From assembly GCA_963775335.1 (NCBI GenBank), contig CAVZIJ010000003.1:2108001-2172000 (forward strand): a DNA stretch of 64,000 nucleotides, written 5' to 3'. This DNA is from CAVQCX01 sp963775335 (lineage in GTDB: Bacteria; Pseudomonadota; Gammaproteobacteria; Chromatiales; Chromatiaceae). The translations under genes and the position numbers were made by a program. Positions 18,830 to 27,943 of the stretch are shown here, piece after piece (positions within the stretch are counted from its first letter, which is position 1; the number at the start of each line of letters is the position of its first letter). A model generated the notes under the pieces. The model worked only from the letters and a program-made list of their open reading frames with translations, was not told the DNA's origin and did not search any database.

Positions 18830-20059
18830 CTAGACCAGGCGCTCGGCGATCATCAGGGTGATGTCGTCGGGGTAGCTGCCGTCGGGGTCCAAGCCGAGGG
18901 CGGCGAGCAGCCGATCCACGTCGAGACCGGGCTCCCTAGCCACCTCCAGCAGCCGGGCGCGTGTTTCCGAGAGGCTCGCCTTCGGCAGCGCGTCCAGGAC
19001 CCCGTCCGAGCACAACACGAGCTGGTGGTGGGTCGACAGTGCCAGGGACCGGTTCTCGAACCGGGCATCCGGCAGCAGGCCCACCGGGAAACCGGGGTCA
19101 TCGAGCAGGCGCGCGCGCGCGCCGTCGAACAGCACGGGGCAAGGAAAGTGGCCCCCGTTGCAGTAGGTCATTCGGTTCTCCTCTGTATCGATGACGCCGT
19201 AGAAGAGGGTCGTGTACTTGTCGAGCCGCTGGGCCAGCAGATCCACGTTCAGGCGACTGAACAAGGCCGCAGGGTCCAGTAGCAGGCGGTCGCCGGCGTC
19301 GTGGTATCTCTGCTGATGGCGATCGACGAGGCTCTTGAGCAGCACCGTGACGAACGCCGAGGAGACGCCGTGGCCGGAGACGTCGGCCAGGTAGAAGCCC
19401 ACACAGGCATGATCGATGACGAAGTAATCCACGATGTCGCCGCTCAGGTAGAGCGATGGGCGCAGATAACGGTTGAATCGGTAGGCGCCCAGGATGCTCT
19501 CGGGCGGCGGCAGGAGCTGCTGCTGCAGAGTGCGTCCGGCAGCGGCGTCCTGCTCGAACTGTTCGACATGGCCCCGCAGCTGCTCGTTCGCCCGCTCAAG
19601 CTCGAGCTGGAAGCGGCGGTTCTCGCGCTGCAGTCTGGCCTTCTCCAGGGAGCCCGTGATGGCATACTCCAGCACCGCCATGTCCTGTATGGGCTTGGTG
19701 ACAAAGTCCCAGGCGCCGTTGCGCAGGGCCTCCACTGCGTCGCCCAGCACTCCGGTCCCCGAGACGACAACGACCGGTAATCCGGGCTCGTCCGCACGCA
19801 GACGCTGGAGCACCTCCAGGCCGTCCAGACCCGGCATCCGCAGGTCACAAAGCACCAGGTCCGGCGGCGAGGCAAACACGGCGTCCAAGCCCGCCTCGCC
19901 GCTCTCTTCCTCGGAGACAGCAAAGCCGCTGTCCTCCAGGTAGCTCACGATATTGAAGCGGACCACCGGGTCATCCTCGATGACCAGCACGTGGGCCGCG
20001 TCGATGGCATTCGACGGAGCGGCGACCGCCGCTCCCCGGTCTGTCAGCGGGGCGTCCAC
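18830..20059 (-). CDS. Response regulator with PP2C/SpoIIE serine phosphatase output
   Basis: A 409-residue protein. The receiver domain (about 22-140) has the acidic pair ED-D at 28-30 and phospho-acceptor Asp72 (LVLCDLRMPGLDG), with TKPIQD near the end. A coiled coil follows (about 140-185), then a PP2C domain with LYLSGDIVDYF and LADVSGHGVSS supplying the metal-binding aspartates. This RssB/RsbU-like layout dephosphorylates a STAS antagonist on command. It starts at GTG and overlaps the preceding receiver gene by 16 bases. Confidence 0.9.
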   Translation of the reverse strand: MDAPLTDRGAAVAAPSNAIDAAHVLVIEDDPVVRFNIVSYLEDSGFAVSEEESGEAGLDAVFASPPDLVLCDLRMPGLDGLEVLQRLRADEPGLPVVVVSGTGVLGDAVEALRNGAWDFVTKPIQDMAVLEYAITGSLEKARLQRENRRFQLELERANEQLRGHVEQFEQDAAAGRTLQQQLLPPPESILGAYRFNRYLRPSLYLSGDIVDYFVIDHACVGFYLADVSGHGVSSAFVTVLLKSLVDRHQQRYHDAGDRLLLDPAALFSRLNVDLLAQRLDKYTTLFYGVIDTEENRMTYCNGGHFPCPVLFDGARARLLDDPGFPVGLLPDARFENRSLALSTHHQLVLCSDGVLDALPKASLSETRARLLEVAREPGLDVDRLLAALGLDPDGSYPDDITLMIAERLV

Positions 20060-20421
20060 AGCGCGTCGATGGTCTGGGCGAAGAGGGCCATGTCCTTGAC
20101 GGGCTTGCTGAGGACCGGCACCTCGGACAGGCCGGTGAGGACGAGCCCCGCGAAGACCTTGTCGGTCGCAGACCCGGTATGAACGATAAAGCGCACGTCC
20201 GGCGCGATCTTGCGGATGGCCAGGATTGTCTCGGCGCCGTCCATCCCCGGGAGGCGCAGGTCCATGATGCGAACGTCCACGGCGAGCCCGTCGCTCACCT
20301 TCGCGATGGCTTCCTCGCCCGAATGGGCCACCTCGGCGGGCAAACCTTCGTCTTCGAGAAACGCGACGAGATTTTCGCAGATGGCGTGCTCGTCATCGAC
20401 GATCAGTACCCGGGGAGCCAT
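20044..20421 (-). CDS. Stand-alone response-regulator receiver domain
   Basis: A 125-residue single receiver domain. Asp9-Asp10 and phospho-acceptor Asp54 (RIMDLRLPGMDG) are present, as is the conserved Lys in VLSKPVKD. There is no output domain, so it probably passes phosphate on or acts by protein contact. It overlaps the kinase gene upstream by 29 bases and the receiver-phosphatase downstream by 16, which implies tight coupling. Confidence 0.9.
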   Translation of the reverse strand: MAPRVLIVDDEHAICENLVAFLEDEGLPAEVAHSGEEAIAKVSDGLAVDVRIMDLRLPGMDGAETILAIRKIAPDVRFIVHTGSATDKVFAGLVLTGLSEVPVLSKPVKDMALFAQTIDALWTPR

Positions 20422-21994
20422 AGGGTCTTCCTTCGCGCGGTAGACGGATCAGGAAGCGCGCGCCCCGCCCGGGCGCGGTCTCCACCGAAATGCTGCCCCG
20501 GTGCTGGTCCACGACGATGAAGTAGGCCACGGAAAGGCCGAGGCCGGTGCCGATCCCAACGGGCTTGGTGGTGAAGAATGGCTCGAACAGCCGCCGAGCC
20601 ACTTCCTCGGACATCCCCGGACCGTTGTCCGCGATCTCGAGCCGGACCCACTCACCCTCGTCGTAGACGCCCATCTCGATCTGCGGGGACTCGCTCGGCG
20701 GGTGGGTCGCCATCGCTTGGGAGGCGTTGCGTAGCAGGTTGAGCACGACCTGCTCGATCGCCATCTCGTCGCAAAGCACCTCATCCCGGGCGCCCAGACC
20801 CTCGCGCAGGATACGGATACGGCGAAAGTCGTAGCTCTTCTTCAGGTCGTAGTCGTGACCAGCCAGCCGCAGGGCTGTGTCTATCAACTGATTGAGGCGC
20901 ACGGGTACGAAGCTGGACGCGCTGCGACGGCTGTAGGCCAGCATATCGCTGACGATGCGTCCGGCGCGCTCGGCGGCCTCGCGCATGCCCTCGATGAATC
21001 GGAAGATGCCGCGCCGCTCCAGATAGGCATTCATTACCTGCAAATCCAGACCCAGCTCGCCGGCGACCCGCAGGTTCTCGCCCAGCCCTCCGGCGAGGCG
21101 GCGGCCGAGATTCTGACACCCCTGCGCCACTATGCCCAGAGGGTTGTTGATCTCGTGGGCCATGCCCGCCGCCAACCCTCCGACGGACATCATTTTCTCC
21201 GTCTGCACCATCATCTCTTCGATGCGCACCCGCTCGGTCACGTCGTCCAGGCGCACCACTGCGCCGTTGGCGGGATGGCACAGCGGGTAGATCATCAGGT
21301 CCAGGTAACGGGTGGCGCCGCCCGCGGGTGCGGGCAGCCGTTCCTTGCGCAGCGGTCTCCCCTCAAAGACCGCTTGCCCGATGTCTTCTCTGCCGACATG
21401 AAGGAACGGAAAGAGCTCCGAAAAGGCCTGTCCGACGGCCTGTCCGGCGTCCAGCCCCGTCTCGACGCTTGCGGTTCGGTTCCAGTGCGTCACGCGGCCC
21501 TGCGCGTCGACGCCGACCAGGACCGAAGGCATGGAGTCCAGCATGGCCTGCAACAGATCGCCCGCCTCGGCGAGCTTGCTCTCCGTCGCTTTCTGGGCGG
21601 ACAGATCGTGCACGATCCCGATGAAGGCTCGAGCCCCGAGCAGCGAGGTCTCGCCGACCGACAGGTACATGGGGAAAGTGCTGGCGTCCTTGCGTCGCCC
21701 TTCGACCTCGCGGCCGACGCCGACGATGTGGTGCTCTCCCGTCTCCTGATAGCGGCGCAGGTACCGATCGTGATGCTCTGCGTACGTGGCCGGCATCAGC
21801 ATGGAGACGTTGCGGCCCATCACCTCGCCGGCCTGGTAGCCGAACAGGCGCTCCGCGGCAGAGTTGAACAGCTCTATGTATCCGGCGCTATCGATACCGA
21901 TCACACCGTCGGCAACGGTCTCAATGATGCTGCGGACAAGGGGGTCTTCGGTCCAAAGCCGCAGTCTTCGGGCATCTTCCACGGCGTAGTCCAT
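20393..21994 (-). CDS. Cytosolic PAS-PAS sensor histidine kinase
   Basis: A 533-residue kinase without membrane segments. PAS 1 spans about 20-135 (TVADGVIGIDSAGYIELFN) and PAS 2 about 145-255. HisKA has H280 in GMAHEINNPLG, and HATPase_c has NLLRNASQAM, DNGPGM and GIGTGLGLSV. The first PAS resembles FixL-type sensors but no heme evidence can be read. It leads the operon kinase > receiver > receiver-PP2C > STAS. Confidence 0.92.
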   Translation of the reverse strand: MDYAVEDARRLRLWTEDPLVRSIIETVADGVIGIDSAGYIELFNSAAERLFGYQAGEVMGRNVSMLMPATYAEHHDRYLRRYQETGEHHIVGVGREVEGRRKDASTFPMYLSVGETSLLGARAFIGIVHDLSAQKATESKLAEAGDLLQAMLDSMPSVLVGVDAQGRVTHWNRTASVETGLDAGQAVGQAFSELFPFLHVGREDIGQAVFEGRPLRKERLPAPAGGATRYLDLMIYPLCHPANGAVVRLDDVTERVRIEEMMVQTEKMMSVGGLAAGMAHEINNPLGIVAQGCQNLGRRLAGGLGENLRVAGELGLDLQVMNAYLERRGIFRFIEGMREAAERAGRIVSDMLAYSRRSASSFVPVRLNQLIDTALRLAGHDYDLKKSYDFRRIRILREGLGARDEVLCDEMAIEQVVLNLLRNASQAMATHPPSESPQIEMGVYDEGEWVRLEIADNGPGMSEEVARRLFEPFFTTKPVGIGTGLGLSVAYFIVVDQHRGSISVETAPGRGARFLIRLPREGRPYGSPGTDRR

Positions 21995-22557
21995 CGGGAA
22001 TGGCTATCTGGCGAGTGCGTCACAGCACATGGGGCTAGGGGCTCACGGGAGCGAGCGGGTCTCGCTGCTTAATGCTCGGCTTTTCTGTGCAAAATGCAAG
22101 CGGCCGGAAGGGTCTCCGCCACGTCGGTGGGCACTGGCCGAAATCTCCTCTCCCAACCTGAGCACCGCCCCTGCCGATGCGCTGCAACGACCGCCGCTTC
22201 AGTACAAGGCGATTCTTTACAGGATCGATATCGGGCGGAAAATAATCGATATTTCCGCACCTTAGGATCGCCTACCCGATCTGGGGGGACCGGCGAGCCC
22301 TCCCTACGCGCCCCGTATCCGCCCCCGACAGACCCGGAGTCGATGCCCGCGGCTCCTTCCGACTTTGCCTCGCCGAGGCTATGGAAACCCGCGACAGATT
22401 CGCGGATATAGCTGCGGTGAGGCCCTCGGAAGCCGGTATCCCGGATGCGGTGAAACGGAATCCGGGAGGGCTGCCGGACGTCCTGCGTCGGCCCCGGATT
22501 GCGCTACGCTCCATCCAGGCTACGGGCGGGCGACGGGTGGCGCGCAGCCGAGGACAG
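21995..22557. other. Intergenic stretch between two signalling operons
   Basis: This 563-bp stretch is the promoter region for the PAS-kinase operon and the downstream region of the sigma-54 regulator gene. Apart from the repeat at 22456-22503 no gene is supported. Confidence 0.5.
22456..22503. repeat. Stem-loop of a common intergenic repeat type
   Basis: CGGAATCCGGG at 22456-22466 pairs with CCCCGGATTGCG at 22492-22503. The flank reads GCGCTACGCTCCATCCAGG, whose reverse translation is the familiar spurious 'WMERSAIRG' peptide of dispersed bacterial repeats. It may end transcription of the regulator gene that stops at 22558. Confidence 0.5.
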
Positions 22558-23919
22558 CTAGAGTCCATATCGCTTGATCTTGTACCAGAGCGCCCGCTCG
22601 CTGATCTCCAGTAGGCGTGCCGCTGCCGCCTTGTTGTCGTCGGTGCGCCGCAACGCCTCGGCGATGAGCTGCATCTCCAGCGCTTCCACCTTGGGGTGCA
22701 GGGTGAGGGAGTCCCATCCAGCGGCCGGCACGGCGATCGGCACCGCCGGCGCTTCGGACACGTCGGCCGGCAAGTGCGCCGAGGTGACCTCCGGGCCCTG
22801 GCACAGCACAGCGGCCCGCTCCATGAGGTTCTCCAGCTCCCGCACATTGCCCGGCCAGCCGTAGGCGAGGAGACGCTCCAGCGCCGCGGCGCTGAGCCCC
22901 GGCGCGGCGCGGCCCAGCTCGGCGGCGTATTTGCGGAGAAAATGCTCGGCGAGCACCGGGATATCCTCGCGGTGCTCGCGCAGCAAGGGGACATCGATTC
23001 GCACCACGTTGAGCCGGAAATAGAGGTCGGCGCGCAGCACGCCTTCCTCGACCGCCTGCTGCGGATCCCGGTTGGTGGCGGCGACAACGCGCAGATCGAC
23101 CTGTACCGGCGTGCGGCCCCCGAGTCGCTCGACGGTGCCCTCCTGCAGCATGCGCAGCATCTTCGCCTGCAGCGCCGGCGGCATCTCCGTGACCTCGTCC
23201 AGAAACAGGGTGCCGCCGCTCGCCAGCTCACACTTGCCCGCGCGATCGCGGGTGGCCCCGGTGAAGGCCCCCTTGCGGTGACCGAACAGCTCGCTCTCCA
23301 GAAGGTCCGCAGGAATCGCAGCGCAGTTGACGGGCACGAACAGACCCTTGCGCCCCGAGCTTTCGTGCAGAGCGCGGGCGACCAGCTCCTTGCCAGTGCC
23401 GGTTTCTCCGACGATCAGCACGCTGCTGCGCGCTGGCGCCACCTGCCTGACCAGGGCGTACAGCGCTTGCATCGGCGCGCTGGCCCCGACGAACTCGCCC
23501 CATCCCCGCGCCACCTCGTCGCGCAGGAACCGGTTCTCGCGCTGCACCGCGCCCACGGCCAGCGCGCGGGTCACGGCGAGCTCGACGGTCGCCATCTCGA
23601 ACGGGCGGATGATGTAGTCCGAGGCCCCGAGCTTCATTGCCTCCACCGCGGACTCGATGCTGCCGAATGCGGTCAGAACGATCACCGGTACGTCCTCGCC
23701 CCGCTCACGCAGCGCCCGCAGCAGTTGCAGGCCGTCCATACGCGGCATGCGCAGATCGGTGAGCACGAGATCGCAAGGCGCCTCGTCGAAGGCCGTCAGG
23801 GCCGCGCCGCCGTCGGCCGCCTGCACGGTCTCGTGGCCCAGGTTCTTCAGCGACAGCTCCAGGAGCCGGCGCATCTTGGCCTCGTCGTCGACGATCAGAA
23901 TCCGCTTCACCGCAATCAC
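22558..23919 (-). CDS. Sigma-54-dependent response regulator, NtrC family
   Basis: A 453-residue protein. The receiver has phospho-acceptor Asp55 (LVLTDLRMPRMDG). AAA+ has Walker A GETGTGKE (171-178), a normal GAFTGA loop (217-222) and GGTLFLDEV. A C-terminal Fis HTH (NKAAAARLLEISERALWYKIKRYGL) completes it. The normally invariant receiver Lys is Arg here (DYIIRPFE, residue 105). It starts at GTG overlapping the kinase stop by four bases (GTGA). GTG 23910 is an alternative start. Confidence 0.92.
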   Translation of the reverse strand: MIAVKRILIVDDEAKMRRLLELSLKNLGHETVQAADGGAALTAFDEAPCDLVLTDLRMPRMDGLQLLRALRERGEDVPVIVLTAFGSIESAVEAMKLGASDYIIRPFEMATVELAVTRALAVGAVQRENRFLRDEVARGWGEFVGASAPMQALYALVRQVAPARSSVLIVGETGTGKELVARALHESSGRKGLFVPVNCAAIPADLLESELFGHRKGAFTGATRDRAGKCELASGGTLFLDEVTEMPPALQAKMLRMLQEGTVERLGGRTPVQVDLRVVAATNRDPQQAVEEGVLRADLYFRLNVVRIDVPLLREHREDIPVLAEHFLRKYAAELGRAAPGLSAAALERLLAYGWPGNVRELENLMERAAVLCQGPEVTSAHLPADVSEAPAVPIAVPAAGWDSLTLHPKVEALEMQLIAEALRRTDDNKAAAARLLEISERALWYKIKRYGL

Positions 23920-25751
23920 CCCTCGGCCGTTCGGCCGAAACGCATCTCGAAACAGGCGCCGCCCCAGCGGCTCTGGAGCACCTGGATGTCTCCGTGGTGG
24001 CCCTGCACGATCTGCTGCACGACGGTCAGACCCAGCCCCACGCCCCCTTCACGGCGCGTGAAAAAGGGATCGAAAACCCGGCGGCGCAGCTCCGCCGGGA
24101 TACCCGGACCGTCGTCGAAGACCTGGACCAGCAGCGCCTCGCGGGCGACATCCGTGCGCACGCCGACGCGCCCCCCCTCGGAAACGAACTGCAGCGCGTT
24201 GAGCACCAGATTCAGGAACACCTGGGTAAGCTGCTCGCGGTCACAGAGGAGGACCGCGTCCTGGGCGTAGGGCTCACGCATCAGCCGGACCTCTTTCTTC
24301 TCCGCCTTGGACGCCAGCAGGTTGAGGACGTTGTCGATGATTTCGTGCAGGTCCTGGGGCTTGAACACCGGGGGCCTGGGCCTGGCGCATTCCACCAGCA
24401 GGGTCACCAGCCGGTTGAGGCGGTCGGTCTCGCTGACGATGTAGCCCGTAAGCTCCCGCTCCTTGGCATTGAGGTCGCGCTCGCGCTCGAGCAGCTGGGC
24501 CGAGGTCCGCAGAATGCCCAGAGGAGTGCGTACCTCGTGAGCCATGACCGCCGCCATTTCGCCCACCACCGCCAGCTTGCCCGCCCGCACGATCTGCTCG
24601 CGCGAATTCTCCAGCGCTTCGATCATCTCGACGAAGGCCCGGTTGAGCTCGCGCACCTCGGAGATCACCGTGCCGGCCGCCCGGAAGGGCCTGGTCGCCT
24701 CGCCCTGGCGAAACCGGCGGGTAAGCTCGGTGAGGGCGACGATCGGGCGAGCGATGCGCCCGGCCAGTCGCCTCGACGTCCACACCGCCACGGCCAGGGT
24801 CAGCAGGAGCACCGCAACCATGGACCAGAGCAGGTGCCAGATCGGCCGGTAGGCGTCGGCAATCGGCTCGATCATCAACATGTGCCAGCCCAGCCCCGGG
24901 AAATGCTGGTAGCCGCTGGAGGCCGCGGCACCGACCAGCAGGGTCGATTGCGCGAGCACCGAGCCGTCACGCACCACCGCGCCGGGCTTGCCGCGTTCCG
25001 GCACCCATCCGGCCAGGCTCACCCTTGTCAGATCAGACCCGGCCCACAGGTCGCGCGATGCTCCGATCACCGAGCCCCGGGCATCGATCAACAGGGCGCT
25101 CGCCGGTCCCTCGGCCGCGTCGTCGAGCAGGTCCAGCACCGAGCGCCAATCCAGCAGGGCATAGAGGTAGCCCAGCCGGCCACTTCCGAAGGCATCGGCG
25201 ATCGAGGCACGGAGGGCGACGGCGCCTGCGCTGCTGGCGCGCACGGGCTGGAGCTCCACTTCGCCGGCGCTGTCGCCGGGGACGCGCGACCATTGGGCCA
25301 CGCTGGGCGCCTCGGCACCGATGAGCGCCGGATCGCTGGACGCAATGATGTGGCCATTCGCATCGGTGCAGAACAGGGCGCGATAGGTCGAGCCCTGCCC
25401 CTGACGCAGGTCGGACAGAAAGCCCGACAGACGCTTGTCCACGTCCTTGACCCGGATGTCCTGCATCACCTCCAGGCGGCGCCAGATCCGGATATTTTCG
25501 AGCTGGGCAAAGAAGAAGGTGTCGATGCGCTGCAGCGCGGCGGCGGCCCCCGATTGCAAGCTGGCCGCGATCTCCGATTGCAGCACGAGACGCACGTCCA
25601 CGAAGGACAGCACGCCCATCAGAACTATGGCCCCCAAGACCAGCCCGAAAAAGGCGCGCAGCAAGGCAGTACGGATCGTCACCGCTGCAGCATACCTCCG
25701 ACCCGCCCGTCCCGCCGATTCCGGCGCTTCACGAGACTTTTTGTCCCGCAT
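23916..25751 (-). CDS. Membrane sensor histidine kinase with periplasmic dCACHE-like domain
   Basis: A 611-residue kinase. TM1 lies at about 30-52, then an extracytoplasmic domain of about 250 residues (double-CACHE-like, with FFAQLENIRIW and LFCTDANGHIIASSD), then TM2 at about 304-325 and HAMP. HisKA has H405 in VMAHEVRTPLG, and HATPase_c has NLVLNALQF, DDGPGIP and GGVGLGLTVV. It is paired with the sigma-54 regulator by a four-base overlap. Across a 301-bp gap it is divergent from a porin and a PstS-like protein. The ligand is likely a small molecule or anion. Confidence 0.92.
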   Translation of the reverse strand: MRDKKSREAPESAGRAGRRYAAAVTIRTALLRAFFGLVLGAIVLMGVLSFVDVRLVLQSEIAASLQSGAAAALQRIDTFFFAQLENIRIWRRLEVMQDIRVKDVDKRLSGFLSDLRQGQGSTYRALFCTDANGHIIASSDPALIGAEAPSVAQWSRVPGDSAGEVELQPVRASSAGAVALRASIADAFGSGRLGYLYALLDWRSVLDLLDDAAEGPASALLIDARGSVIGASRDLWAGSDLTRVSLAGWVPERGKPGAVVRDGSVLAQSTLLVGAAASSGYQHFPGLGWHMLMIEPIADAYRPIWHLLWSMVAVLLLTLAVAVWTSRRLAGRIARPIVALTELTRRFRQGEATRPFRAAGTVISEVRELNRAFVEMIEALENSREQIVRAGKLAVVGEMAAVMAHEVRTPLGILRTSAQLLERERDLNAKERELTGYIVSETDRLNRLVTLLVECARPRPPVFKPQDLHEIIDNVLNLLASKAEKKEVRLMREPYAQDAVLLCDREQLTQVFLNLVLNALQFVSEGGRVGVRTDVAREALLVQVFDDGPGIPAELRRRVFDPFFTRREGGVGLGLTVVQQIVQGHHGDIQVLQSRWGGACFEMRFGRTAEG

Positions 25752-26052
25752 TTCTCACCAGCGTTCGTCACCATGCGTGCCACGCGCGCGTGGACACGAG
25801 GCACGACGGACCGCGCGCGCAGGTCCACTTGACAGCACGTCAACGGGCGGGGCCGCGAGCGTAGCGCCGTAGACCCGGACAGAACGACAGCGCCGCGGGC
25901 GGTTGGCGGTACAGAGGGGTAAGCTCGACCCGCTTTCGCCGCCGCGGACAGGATCTGTATGCTTGCTGTCGGGCCCCGCCACGACGGCTTGAGCCACACC
26001 TGTCCCACCGTTCCCCCGACCCACGAGCCGGACGCTCGAAAGGAACAAAGCC
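25752..26052. promoter_or_regulatory. Divergent promoter region between kinase and porin genes
   Basis: The 301 bp between divergent genes contain a perfect 14-bp palindrome CCACGCGCGCGTGG at 25780-25793. I looked for GG-N10-GC sigma-54 sites and found no convincing one. Confidence 0.4.
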
Positions 26053-27141
26053 ATGCCGCGCCTTCGTCGCTTGATCGCTCTAGTGGTCCTTTGGGCGCTC
26101 ACCCTGACCGCCCGGGCAGCCGACACCCTACCCTACGTTTGGGACCCCGCACCTTATCAGCTCGGGCAGGGCCTTCTGTTCCCGGACCTCGGGCTCGATC
26201 TCGGCGGCTACCTGAGCCTGCAGTATGAGAACCTTCGCGACCGCTCGCCGACCTACAGCGTGCATGACCTGAGTCTGTTCCTGGACGGGCATCTAAGCGC
26301 ACGCTGGAGCCTGCTCGCCGAGGTGGAAATGGTCGACCCGCTGCAGGTCACCGAGGAAGGCGGCGTGAGCCATGATCCCCAATTCGACATCGAGAGGATG
26401 TATGTCGACTACCGGATCAGCCCTGCCATGACGCTGCGCCTCGGCAAGTTCCTGACCCCGGTCGGCAGCTGGAACTTGATCCACGCCGATCCCCTCGTGT
26501 GGACCGTCTCGCGCCCGATCACCGCGACAGCGGCATTCGCCCGCCACGCCACCGGCGCCATGCTCTACGGCTCCGTGGCGGCCTTCGGCCACGACCTCGA
26601 CTATTGGGCCTTCGTGGACGATACCGCAAGACTCGACCCCTTGAAGCGCAATGAAAAGGCGTTCGACATTCCAGGCGCTGCCTTCGATGCGAACAACAGT
26701 TTCGATAACGCCTTCGGTGGCAGACTGCTCTATCACTTCATCGACGACCGCCTGAGCCTCGGTGCCTCCTATGTCCACTTCGGAACGCACCATCCGAGCC
26801 AAGACAAGGATCTCTTTGGACTCGACTTCTCCTGGAGCACCCGATATGCCGAGCTGAGCGGCGAGGGCATCATCCGATACCGGCAGGGCTGGTCCCAAAC
26901 CGACGAGCGCGGTGGCTTCGTCCAAGCGGTGGTGCCATTGCCGGCCCACTTCTATCTGGTGGGCCGGCACGAGCGCTACAGCGCCACGATACTCGGCAGC
27001 ACCCCAACGACCCTCAACACCTTCGGTCTGACCTACCGACCGCGGCCCCCGCTCTCCCTCAAGCTCGAATACCGGTGCGGCTCCAACAACGACCTGGTCG
27101 CGCCGAACGGCTGGCTCGGCTCCATCGCGGTCCTGTTCTGA
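26053..27141 (+). CDS. Outer-membrane porin-like beta-barrel protein
   Basis: A 362-residue exported protein. The signal peptide covers residues 1-23 (ending TARA-AD). Amphipathic strands alternate with periodic aromatic residues (GGYLSLQYENL, MTLRLGKFLTPVGSWN, LSLGASYVHFG, LSLKLEYRCG). The protein ends in a hydrophobic AVLF, a typical outer-membrane C-terminal Phe. It resembles the OprP/phosphate-selective or general porin-like 'DcaP' proteins. Four bases separate it from the PstS-like gene. Confidence 0.8.
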   Translation: MPRLRRLIALVVLWALTLTARAADTLPYVWDPAPYQLGQGLLFPDLGLDLGGYLSLQYENLRDRSPTYSVHDLSLFLDGHLSARWSLLAEVEMVDPLQVTEEGGVSHDPQFDIERMYVDYRISPAMTLRLGKFLTPVGSWNLIHADPLVWTVSRPITATAAFARHATGAMLYGSVAAFGHDLDYWAFVDDTARLDPLKRNEKAFDIPGAAFDANNSFDNAFGGRLLYHFIDDRLSLGASYVHFGTHHPSQDKDLFGLDFSWSTRYAELSGEGIIRYRQGWSQTDERGGFVQAVVPLPAHFYLVGRHERYSATILGSTPTTLNTFGLTYRPRPPLSLKLEYRCGSNNDLVAPNGWLGSIAVLF

Positions 27142-27145
27142 GCTG

Positions 27146-27652
27146 ATGCGGCGGATGCGCGCGACACTGCCCGTCTGCCTGGCCCTGACGCTCGGCCTGG
27201 GGCCCTCGCCGCCGGCGTTGGCTGCGGACCCGGGGATCGCCGTGATCGTCGCCCGGGATGCCCCGCAGGCACGGATGGACCGCGTGACCCTGAGGGACAT
27301 CTACTTGAAGAAGGTCTTCGTGGATGAGGAAGGCAATCCTCTGGTTCCGGTGAACCTGCCCGCGGGTGACCCGTTGCGCCGGGCGTTCTCCCTGAGCCTG
27401 CTCGGCAAGCCCAGCGACGCGCTGGAAGGTTACTGGAACGCGCGCTACTTCCACGGCGTGCGCCCGCCGTACGTACTCGGCTCACCCAATGCCGTGGTCC
27501 GCTTCGTCGCGGGCACCGAGGGTGCCATCGGCTACGTGGCCGCCTGCCAGGTCGACGACAGCGTACGCGAGCTGATGCGCTTGCCGCTGCCCACCTCCGA
27601 GCGAAAAGCGGTCGATCGCCTCTGCGACGAGCCCGGGCCGCACAACAAATAG
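27146..27652 (+). CDS. PstS-like periplasmic substrate-binding domain protein
   Basis: A 168-residue exported protein with a signal peptide to about residue 27 (PALA-AD). The body (VTLRDIYLKKVF, VPVNLPAGDPLRRAFSLSLLG, EGYWNARYFHG, TEGAIGYVAACQV) is the short phosphate-ABC-transporter substrate-binding-like family (PBP-like), about half a full PstS. It probably binds an anion or acts as a sensory accessory for the divergent kinase. No ABC permease or ATPase is near. Confidence 0.82.
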   Translation: MRRMRATLPVCLALTLGLGPSPPALAADPGIAVIVARDAPQARMDRVTLRDIYLKKVFVDEEGNPLVPVNLPAGDPLRRAFSLSLLGKPSDALEGYWNARYFHGVRPPYVLGSPNAVVRFVAGTEGAIGYVAACQVDDSVRELMRLPLPTSERKAVDRLCDEPGPHNK

Positions 27653-27687
27653 GCGGGTGCTCGACGACCCCGGCCCCACCACGCGAC

Positions 27688-27705
27688 CCACCGCCCGATC
27701 GGTGG
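27688..27705 (+). terminator. Weak hairpin after the porin/PstS-like pair
   Basis: CCACCG and CGGTGG form a 6-bp stem around a 6-nt loop, 36 bp after the stop codon. There is no T-tract, so termination is only possible. Confidence 0.3.
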
Positions 27706-27943
27706 TCAGGGCGAGGCACATCCGCCCCCCGAAACCCTCTACGCACCCCCATCGTCCACTCCGACCGCGCAAAAACAGTCTGACAATTCTTGCGGGGTGC
27801 AAATCCCTGCAGGCCCCAACCCTCCGCAGCCGCCGGCGTGACGCTATATTTTTCAATCGGTTATGACGTTGGCACAGATCTGGCTCTGGGACTCCGTAGA
27901 AACCTCAGGCGATTGACTTATCCCAAGGTAGGAGACAGACGAC

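Noticed and set aside
25920..26052. Sigma-54 promoter upstream of the porin gene
   Set aside because: I expected one because the divergent regulator is of the NtrC type, but found no GG-N10-GC with matching flanks.
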